Assembly (NCBI GenBank): GCA_903844645.1
Contig: CAIMUP010000118.1
Coordinates: 1-64,000, forward strand
From: an uncultured Bacteroidota bacterium
Lineage (GTDB): Bacteria > Bacteroidota > Bacteroidia > AKYH767-A > JABDAW01
Direction of reading: 5' to 3'
DNA: 64,000 bases
The translations under genes were made by a program, and so were the position numbers. Below, piece after piece: positions 54,630 to 61,415 of the stretch; within the stretch, counting starts at the first letter, position 1, and each line of letters opens with the position of its first letter. The notes beneath the pieces were generated by a model. The model saw nothing but the letters and a program-made list of their open reading frames with translations. It did not search any database and had not been told where the DNA came from.

Positions 54630-56213
54630 ATGAATATGAAAATAAGAATACTATTAATCGTAATCGCATTCGCCCTGATGGGCTTGAGTGCAGAAGCACA
54701 ATTGAAATTTCAAAAATGTGTCGGCACCGCCACAGGTAATGAATGGGCACATTGCATTCAAAACACTGCCGATGGTGGATTTATCGTTGCCGGAACGACC
54801 AGTTATAATTCCAGCTTCGATCAAGTTTATCTCGTAAAATTAAACAGTACCGCTGATACCATTTGGACAAAGATTTATTCCGGCACTTCGCTCGACTTAG
54901 CCAATTCGGTCATTCAAACCTCGGATGGCGGATACATGATTGTGGGGCATACCTTGAGTTTCGGAGCAGGGAATAAGGATATGTTGGTCATCAAAACGAA
55001 TGATGTAGGCGATACGCTGTGGTGTAAAACGATTGGTACCACCGATGTTGATGTCGCGACTTCCGTGAAGCAAACTACCGATGGCGGATACATCATTACC
55101 GGTAATACCTATAGCTCTGCCACCACTTTTTATGGTGCTGCTTTGATAAAATTGGATGCTACCGGGACGGTGCTTTGGAATAAAATTTTCTCCGGCGTCG
55201 GAAGCTATAACGGTGAAGATGTTTTGCAAACAAATGATGGCGGATATTTGGTCGTTGGCGAGGCATTTTCAAATATATCCGGTATCAATGTAGGCATTTT
55301 CAAAACGAATAATGCAGGCGATACTTTGTGGACAAAAGTTTATGGAGGTGTGGGTGATGAATATGTATATTCCGTAACCCAAACCAATGATCAGGGATTT
55401 ATCATAGTCGGTCAAACAAATAGTTACGGTGCCGGAGCCACCGATGTTTACGTTTTAAAATTAGATTCTATGGGCGTATTGGAATGGACCAAGACCTACG
55501 GGGGAACCCAGGATGAATCTGGCAGCACCATTCAGCAAACTGCCGATGGAGGATATATTATTTGCGGATCTACCGCCAGCTTTGGTGCCGGAAGCTGGGA
55601 TGTTTATCTCATTAAAATTAATGCCAGCGGAATACCGGCATGGTCAAAAACTTATGGAGGAACAGGATTGGATTATGGTATGTCATTAAAAATAACTCCC
55701 GATGGAGGATTTATTATTGCAGGATTTAACAGCACTTTCGGAGCAGGTGCCCGCGACTTTTATATTATAAAAACAGATGCTAATGGAAAAAGTGGGTGCT
55801 TTCAGGATACCGCAGTAACGGTGTTTGCCAATACCGGTACATCAATATTTCACAATACTACTGTTGTTGATTCGGGATTGGTTTCCTCACCAGCACCAGT
55901 AACCATTAGCAGTGCAGGAATTGCTACCGATCTTTGTAATAATGTCGGTATTAAGGAACTATTAGAAGGCACATCAATAAGTGTTTCCCCAAATCCCTTC
56001 TCCACCCAAACAATACTAACCTTTCAAGGCAGCGTGCATAATCCCTCCTTATTCATCTACAACCTCCTCGGACAAGAAGTAAAATCTATTCCTGTAGGAA
56101 CGAATACACAAGTTACCATCCAACGAAACCAACTACCCGCAGGTATGTATTTTTATAAATTGATAGAGGAGAATAAAGAGGTCTTGGGTATCGGGAAAAT
56201 GATGGTGGAGTAA
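54630..56213 (+). CDS. Secreted repeat protein (propeller-like), T9SS-sorted
   Basis: 527 residues. Signal peptide ends near AEAQ (residue 24). About seven repeats of roughly 50 residues follow, each with a Q-T-x-D-G-G-(Y/F)-(I/M)-(I/V)-x-G core and an acceptor strand V-(I/L)-K-(T/L)-(N/D)-x-x-G-D-T-L-W (such as TADGGFIVAGTTS, TSDGGYMIVGHTLSFGAG, TTDGGYIITGNTYS). This resembles T9SS-associated beta-propeller-type surface proteins. The last 80 residues are a T9SS type A sorting domain (SVSPNPFSTQTILTF, YNLLGQEVKSIPV, PAGMYFYKLIEEN). Function unknown. A start two codons later (MKIRILL) is possible. Confidence 0.85.
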   Translation: MNMKIRILLIVIAFALMGLSAEAQLKFQKCVGTATGNEWAHCIQNTADGGFIVAGTTSYNSSFDQVYLVKLNSTADTIWTKIYSGTSLDLANSVIQTSDGGYMIVGHTLSFGAGNKDMLVIKTNDVGDTLWCKTIGTTDVDVATSVKQTTDGGYIITGNTYSSATTFYGAALIKLDATGTVLWNKIFSGVGSYNGEDVLQTNDGGYLVVGEAFSNISGINVGIFKTNNAGDTLWTKVYGGVGDEYVYSVTQTNDQGFIIVGQTNSYGAGATDVYVLKLDSMGVLEWTKTYGGTQDESGSTIQQTADGGYIICGSTASFGAGSWDVYLIKINASGIPAWSKTYGGTGLDYGMSLKITPDGGFIIAGFNSTFGAGARDFYIIKTDANGKSGCFQDTAVTVFANTGTSIFHNTTVVDSGLVSSPAPVTISSAGIATDLCNNVGIKELLEGTSISVSPNPFSTQTILTFQGSVHNPSLFIYNLLGQEVKSIPVGTNTQVTIQRNQLPAGMYFYKLIEENKEVLGIGKMMVE

Positions 56214-56303
56214 GTCATTATTCATCCCCCGTTTTGTATTTCCGATAAATTGTTTAATATTGCAGCCTCAAAAAATAATAGAATCACTTAATAATTTAAT
56301 AAA

Positions 56304-56651
56304 ATGGATTTAGTAAAATATGTGCAGGACACTTTAACTCCCTCAAAAACCCTCCCGAATTTCAAGGCAGGAGACACCATCACCGTTTCCTACAAAATCA
56401 AGGAAGGCGTGAAAGAAAGAATACAGTTATTTCAAGGAGTCGTCCTTCAACGTAAGGGCACCGGAACGACTAAAACCTTCACTGTCAGAAAGATTTCTAA
56501 TGGGGTAGGGGTAGAGCGTATTTTTCCGCTTCTCTCTCCTCAAATTGATAAAATCGAATTGAATAAAGTGGGCGTGGTCAGAAGAGCTCGTATCTTCTAT
56601 CTGCGCGAAAAGAGCGGGAAAGCGGCTCGTATCAAAGAGAAAAAAATGTAG
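56304..56651 (+). CDS. rplS: 50S ribosomal protein L19
   Basis: 115 residues, the usual length. [29 protein letters not shown], the [23 protein letters not shown] block, [12 protein letters not shown] and [14 protein letters not shown] are the conserved parts of L19, which sits at the 30S-50S interface. A degenerate -7 box (TAATATTG, 56255-56262) and a terminator make it monocistronic here. Confidence 0.97.
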   Translation: MDLVKYVQDTLTPSKTLPNFKAGDTITVSYKIKEGVKERIQLFQGVVLQRKGTGTTKTFTVRKISNGVGVERIFPLLSPQIDKIELNKVGVVRRARIFYLREKSGKAARIKEKKM

Positions 56652-56673
56652 TATTTTAGTTTAGTGAATAGTG

Positions 56674-56704
56674 AAGCCTTTCGGGAAACCGAAGGGCTTT
56701 TTTG
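56674..56704 (+). terminator. rplS terminator
   Basis: AAGCCTTTCGG pairs with CCGAAGGGCTT around a GAAA loop, followed by T's. Confidence 0.9.
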
Positions 56705-56719
56705 TTTAAAGAAAATATT

Positions 56720-56727
56720 TAGTTTTG
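56720..56727 (+). promoter_or_regulatory. -7 box (TAGTTTTG)
   Basis: TAnnTTTG that contains the first in-frame start (TTG at 56725), so the gene should start at 56761. Confidence 0.65.
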
Positions 56728-56760
56728 CCCGATAAATTATCAAGAGAACGGTTCGTACCA

Positions 56761-58797
56761 ATGAAACAAAAACAACAGATAAAAAACTCGGTTTCCAAGA
56801 CCTCCAAAGGAACTAAATCTAATGAGATTATAGCCACCCCTGCTTCTTTAAGAAGTCTTAAAAGAATACTTGGAATCATGATTGCTGCTTTTGCTTTTGT
56901 GTTGTATGCTCCGAGTATTTCGTTTAAATATACGCTTGATGACCCTACTGTTTTAAAAGAAAATTCTTTGGTAACTCAAGGCTTCAACGGCATTCCTGCT
57001 ATTCTGAAAACAGACTACTGGTTTGGTACTAATATCCGTATCCCCGAATACCGCCCGGCACCCTTGGTTTGTTATGCGATTGTCTGGCAATTTTTCCCTG
57101 ATAATTCAATGGTCTTTCATCTGCTGAATGTGTTTTTATATGCCTTGAGTTGTTGGTTGCTTTTTATGTTGCTTTGCAAATTATTTGAGAAGCAAAACCT
57201 GTTGTTTCCATTCGTTTGTTCCTTGCTTTATCTTGCCCACCCTATCCATACAGAAGTGGTGGACAGCATTAAAAGTTTAGATGAGATATTGTGCTTTCTT
57301 TTTGCCATCCTTTCAACGATTTTTGTGTTGGAATATATAGAGAAAAAATCTATCGTGAAATTGATTATCGCAGCTTTGTTTTTCTTCTTTTCCCTCTTAT
57401 CAAAAGAGACCGGAATTTCCTTTTTGATTATTACTCCTTTGCTGCTGTTTGTTTTCACAAGAGCAGATGTAAAGAGTCTCGCAATTCCTGTTGTGGTGAT
57501 GGTTTTCGTTACCGGCTTATTCTTTTTTATTCGTTACAAAGTTTTGGAAGGGGTGCCTGTTCATGGCTTCAATTCACCGATGAATAATTCATTGACTACA
57601 GCCCCTGATTTCATTAGCGAGAAGGCAACGGCATTTTATGTTTTGTTGAAGTATATTATCCTTTTATTATTTCCTGTTTCGTTGTCGTTTGATTATTCGT
57701 TTTCGGAAATTCCTATCTACAAAATAAGCGACCCGAGTGCCCTTCTTTCTATCCTTGTTTATGTGGCAATCGGGGTGTATGCGGTCTTAAAAATCAAACA
57801 AAAAAATGTCGTTGCATTCGCCATATTATTTTATCTGCTGACCTTGGTTCCGGTTTCCAATATTTTCTTGATCATCGGCTCGCCAATGGCTGAACGATTT
57901 ATGTACATGCCTTCTCTTGGATTCTGCATGGTGCTGACTTTTTTCTTAATTAAATTCACCAAAACGGAATCCATCAAAAGTAAATTCAGCACCTTCGGAC
58001 AATTCATTTCCGTCCATACTTTTCTTTTCGTTTTGGTCTTTATTATTGTAGGATTATATACTGCTAAAACCGTTGCCAGAAGCCAGAATTGGAAAGATAA
58101 TATCTCGCTGTTTGAACATGATGTAACGGTGGTAGATAGGAGTGCGAAAGCCCATTTGAGTTTAGGTTGTGCTTATCTTATTGATCTTTATCCGGCAGAG
58201 AAAAACAAGGCTAAAAAGCAGCAGTATATTGATCGAGAAATTCAAGAGTTCAGCAAGGCGATTCGTATCTATCCGAACTACCAGGATGCGTACATGAATC
58301 TGGCGGTTGCGCTTACCGATAAAGGGGATTTTGCGAATGCGATTAAGAACTATGAAATGGTACTGAAACTTTCTCCTGTTCCAGAGCCGAAAGTCTTCAT
58401 CGGGTTGAGTTCTATTTACTTGAGTTTAGGGCAAAATGACAAGGCTTTATTGTTTGCCGATTCGGCATTAAAATACCCCTCTAATTCTTCTGACGGATAC
58501 AACAACAAAGCCTGTGCTTTGGAGGGTTTGGGAAAGTATTCCGAGGCTATGCCGTACTTTGAAAAGGCGATTGCGATGAGTCCTAAATCGGCAGTGGTGA
58601 ATCGAAACATTGGGGGTAATTATGGCAACCTGAAACAGTACCAAAAGGCGATAGATTATTTATTAAAATCATACCAGTTCGACCCTTCGGATTATAAGAC
58701 GGTTTATTATCTCGGAATTACCTATCGCTACATGGGCGATTCCACGAATGCGGCATTCTACATGGATAAATCGAATGGGATGAATGGGAATCGTTAA
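56761..58797 (+). CDS. Membrane glycosyltransferase-like TPR protein (TMTC-like)
   Basis: 678 residues. A basic N-terminus is followed by about ten TM segments (residues 35-440) with GT-C-type features: SFKYTLDDPTVLKENSLV, TDYWFG, RPAPLVCYAIVWQFF, FHLLNVFLYALSCWLL and AHPIHTEVVDSIKSLDEIL. The last 220 or so residues carry TPR units (AIRIYPNYQDAYMNLAVALT, NAIKNYEMVLKLSP, YNNKACALEGLGKYSEAMPY). This layout resembles TMTC O-mannosyltransferase-like proteins, so a role in glycosylating exported proteins is plausible but unproven. The start follows the promoter at 56720-56727. Confidence 0.85.
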   Translation: MKQKQQIKNSVSKTSKGTKSNEIIATPASLRSLKRILGIMIAAFAFVLYAPSISFKYTLDDPTVLKENSLVTQGFNGIPAILKTDYWFGTNIRIPEYRPAPLVCYAIVWQFFPDNSMVFHLLNVFLYALSCWLLFMLLCKLFEKQNLLFPFVCSLLYLAHPIHTEVVDSIKSLDEILCFLFAILSTIFVLEYIEKKSIVKLIIAALFFFFSLLSKETGISFLIITPLLLFVFTRADVKSLAIPVVVMVFVTGLFFFIRYKVLEGVPVHGFNSPMNNSLTTAPDFISEKATAFYVLLKYIILLLFPVSLSFDYSFSEIPIYKISDPSALLSILVYVAIGVYAVLKIKQKNVVAFAILFYLLTLVPVSNIFLIIGSPMAERFMYMPSLGFCMVLTFFLIKFTKTESIKSKFSTFGQFISVHTFLFVLVFIIVGLYTAKTVARSQNWKDNISLFEHDVTVVDRSAKAHLSLGCAYLIDLYPAEKNKAKKQQYIDREIQEFSKAIRIYPNYQDAYMNLAVALTDKGDFANAIKNYEMVLKLSPVPEPKVFIGLSSIYLSLGQNDKALLFADSALKYPSNSSDGYNNKACALEGLGKYSEAMPYFEKAIAMSPKSAVVNRNIGGNYGNLKQYQKAIDYLLKSYQFDPSDYKTVYYLGITYRYMGDSTNAAFYMDKSNGMNGNR

Positions 58798-59072
58798 TTG
58801 AATTCTGAAACGTGTTTATCCATTCTTGAAAAGTTGTTGGTGATTGTCCAATAAAGCACACTTGGTTTTTGTGATATTACAGTAATTTATATCAAGTTGA
58901 TTTATAGATAGATTTTTATCTAAGTTTTTGCAGATGAAATATTTTGACAAAATTTAGACTTTGTTTTTTGTTGCGGTGTGCCCGAAATCCAGAAATATCA
59001 AGGGGTTCGTAACCTTATGCTAATGATAAACGTACAATACAATATTAGTACAAAATCATAAAATATATTCAA

Positions 59073-59552
59073 ATGAAAAAGTCAAAAAATTTAGGGAAAG
59101 AAAATGTCGGGAGTGGCATTAATCCCATGTTTGTGTTAACAGTGGATATTTTATATCTCACTGAAATGTTGAATGGATTGTTAGCAAAGTTTAACATCTC
59201 CTCAAAAAATCTTTCTAAAGAAAAGACCACTTTCTCCAAGACTATTGTAACTGTTTCCAAAGGCTCTGTAATACCTTCCCATAGGTCTGTAAAGCGTTAC
59301 AAGATGTTGGTAAGTGGTTCCAATCCTCCTGATAATTGTTACAGAACTTGCATCACTATTACTGTACATTCTATATCTTATTCCAAAATATCTGCATTAT
59401 GTTACAAGACCTCTACAACCTATTCCACCTACAACATAACCTGTGACAAGGCTTCTGCAAATAGTTACAGATTGGCTTTGGAGATTATTAAGGTACTTGA
59501 ACAACTCGAAATAAAATCCGCGTCGCTTAATGCATTAAGCGATTCTATATAG
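59073..59552 (+). CDS. Doubtful ORF built on a 21-bp phased array
   Basis: 159-residue frame. From 59214 to 59468 its S/Y-type codons (TCC, TAC and variants) recur exactly every 21 bp (59235, 59256, 59277, 59298, 59319, 59340, 59361, 59382, 59403, 59424, 59445 and 59466), giving heptads such as YKTSTTY, STYNITC and DKASANS. The rest of the sequence drifts. Either a real protein made of seven-residue repeats, or a degenerate array N read as a frame. For coding: it has an ATG after an A-rich leader and precedes a solid gene by 43 bp. Against: every other 21-bp array here is non-coding. Confidence 0.35.
   Translation: MKKSKNLGKENVGSGINPMFVLTVDILYLTEMLNGLLAKFNISSKNLSKEKTTFSKTIVTVSKGSVIPSHRSVKRYKMLVSGSNPPDNCYRTCITITVHSISYSKISALCYKTSTTYSTYNITCDKASANSYRLALEIIKVLEQLEIKSASLNALSDSI
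59214..59480. repeat. Degenerate 21-bp phased array N (TTCCAA / GTTACAA)
   Basis: Thirteen successive 21-bp units within the doubtful ORF, marked by TTCC or TTAC at fixed phase. It resembles array K in keeping a short marker while the remainder diverges. Confidence 0.75.
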
Positions 59553-59595
59553 TAGTTTTCTAAAATCATTTATTAACAATCTAAATTTTAAAGTA

Positions 59596-60261
59596 ATGAA
59601 AAGTAGTGATTATTTGCCTCACGCCGATAAAAAGTTCGACGTGTGGAGAAAGAATTTCATCAAGTTATTGTTGATGAATTCTGTAGCCTGGGGAGTAACT
59701 CCGGCTTCCGTAACAGCTCTGCAAGTTTTTGACACAGACTGGGACACAAAATGGGCAGTTGCCTTGAACAAGACTACACGTACCCCACAAGATACGTTAG
59801 CCAAAAACACTTCGAAAAAGTCGTACATTACGGCACTTCGATTGTTTGTGAAAAGATGGATTACAGCAAATCCTGTAATCACGAATCCTGTACGTTTGGC
59901 AATTGGAACCAATGTTCCGAAAACCACACATACCAAATCACCAATACCGATAGAAATACCGGTATTGGAAGTAGATGAAACCATTCACACCATTCATGCG
60001 GTGAAGTTTCATCAACCAAGCGAATTTGAAACAAATGCCAAACCAGATGGTGTGGTAAGTTGTGAAGTCAGGGCACAGGTGGATGGTTTAATGCCTCTTG
60101 TTCCTGAAAATTGTCCGATTGTTTACATACGCGGCAGAGCCTTCAAGATTATCTATGATGTTTCATTGGTAGGAAAGGTGGTTTATTATTTTGCCCGTTG
60201 GATAAATACTCGGGGTATTCCTGGACCATGGACTTTGGTCCTCGTTAAAATTATCAGGTAA
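59596..60261 (+). CDS. Hypothetical protein with fibronectin-like C-terminus
   Basis: 221 residues, no signal peptide. The N-terminal half is helical and Trp-rich (YLPHADKKFDVWRKNFIKLL, WGVTPASVTALQVFDTDWD). The C-terminal half is beta-rich: VKFHQPSEFETNAKPDGV and YIRGRAFKIIYDVSLVGKVVYYFARWINTRGIPGPW, like a fibronectin-type module. No named family assigned. Its end resembles that of 37665-38357. It follows array N and has a terminator. Confidence 0.75.
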   Translation: MKSSDYLPHADKKFDVWRKNFIKLLLMNSVAWGVTPASVTALQVFDTDWDTKWAVALNKTTRTPQDTLAKNTSKKSYITALRLFVKRWITANPVITNPVRLAIGTNVPKTTHTKSPIPIEIPVLEVDETIHTIHAVKFHQPSEFETNAKPDGVVSCEVRAQVDGLMPLVPENCPIVYIRGRAFKIIYDVSLVGKVVYYFARWINTRGIPGPWTLVLVKIIR

Positions 60262-60283
60262 TAGTTGTTTAGGTTAATTTAGT

Positions 60284-60319
60284 AGCTCTCTCCGAAAATT
60301 TTTCGGAGGGAGCTTTTTT
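60284..60319 (+). terminator. Rho-independent terminator
   Basis: AGCTCTCTCCGAAAA pairs with TTCGGAGGGAGCT (one G-U), followed by T's. Confidence 0.9.
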
Positions 60320-60349
60320 TATATATCTATTGTAAACGAGAATTCTATG

Positions 60350-60581
60350 TTAGACCTCTTTTATAATTGTAGCGTCAAAAGTAGCATCCAAGTCCCGAAG
60401 GGACGGGCTTTTGGTGGTAATTAGATAATGAATTTGAAATAAGTCCCTATAGGACGACCTTATTAATTATTCTATTTTAACAACCGAAAGGTCGTCCCTG
60501 TTGGAATTTGATGGTTCTTTCTATTCATTCTTTTCTATCGAATGCTTATAGCTATAGGACAGAATTACGAAAGAGGTCTAA
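60350..60581. mobile_element. MITE-like / REP-like 232-bp element
   Basis: Bounded by inverted ends TTAGACCTCTTT (60350-60361) and AAAGAGGTCTAA (60570-60581), with further partial matches inside (TAATT). It contains no ORF. Internally it has GTCCCGAAGGGAC (60392-60404), GTCCCTATAGGAC (60443-60455) and a 10-bp perfect inverted pair GGACGACCTT (60452) / AAGGTCGTCC (60488), the kind of structure seen in REP sequences mobilised by RAYT transposases. No clear target duplication. Confidence 0.6.
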
Positions 60582-60771
60582 TCTTTTTTCATCAAGACCG
60601 TCCACCCTTGTTAAGGGGGCATTTTAGGATTGGTGAACTTTTTTTTCATGCTATTCTTTGGATTAAAAGCTATAGTGGCGGGTTGGTTTTTTAGAGTCCT
60701 ATTTTGTTTGTAATGGCAGAGTTGTTAAAAGGTGATTGTTGATAAATAAATGAGGTGAAATGCAAAATAAA

Positions 60772-60803
60772 TTTGTGTAGGAACTTTGACATCTGTATTT
60801 TTG
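60772..60803 (+). promoter_or_regulatory. Bacteroidota promoter without an obvious gene
   Basis: TTTG at 60772-60775, 20 bp, TATTTTTG at 60796-60803. A near-perfect match, yet no convincing coding sequence follows until 61416. The rest of 60582-61306 is AT-rich and shows no array or gene. Confidence 0.65.
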
Positions 60804-61306
60804 CCGCGACAAAAAATAGTTGGAGGATTTGGAGCATAGTCAGAAATTAAAAATCTAAGTTAGGGAATGATAAAATTGAGGGATAAAAAAATCAAAACAA
60901 AACTCAAAAAAACTTGCAATCGAAAGAGCAAAAGCCACTCAAGAGTCCGGAAGGTAAAAACGAAAAGTAAAATTCAGACATCTACATTAATATAAAGAAC
61001 TAAAAATAGAATATGACACTTGTTGGCGGCATGAATAAAATTAGGTCATTTGTTGGAAATTTATCTCCGAATGGTCTATCCCCTCTTTTATGTAAAGTAT
61101 CGCAACTTTTACCAAAAATATCCGTTTCAAAGCCCAATGCAAATTATTTGCAATTTTTTAATACTAAAATAATCCTCCAAAAATTTGACCCTCATTCACC
61201 TTTGAAATATTTTATAATAGTCGCATAATCAAACAAATAATGACAACAAAATTACTTCCCGCATTTCAAATTTCAGGTTCTTTCCAGAAAAATGTTAATA
61301 AATTAA

Positions 61307-61338
61307 TTTGGAACTTATCTGACCAATATCTATCTTTG
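61307..61338 (+). promoter_or_regulatory. Bacteroidota promoter, TTTG-N20-TATCTTTG
   Basis: TTTG at 61307-61310 and TATCTTTG at 61331-61338; drives the adhesin gene at 61416 with a leader of about 70 nt. Confidence 0.8.
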
Positions 61339-61415
61339 CACCGAATAAAAAATTTACGCTGGTCGTAAACCATAAATAGTATAATAAATATAAGATAAAT
61401 TAAAATAATTAAAAC

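Noticed and set aside
61013-61228. 71-residue ORF upstream of the adhesin
   Set aside because: No motif or signal peptide; ends well before the adhesin promoter. It could be real if the promoter at 60772 makes an mRNA, but sequence gives no support.
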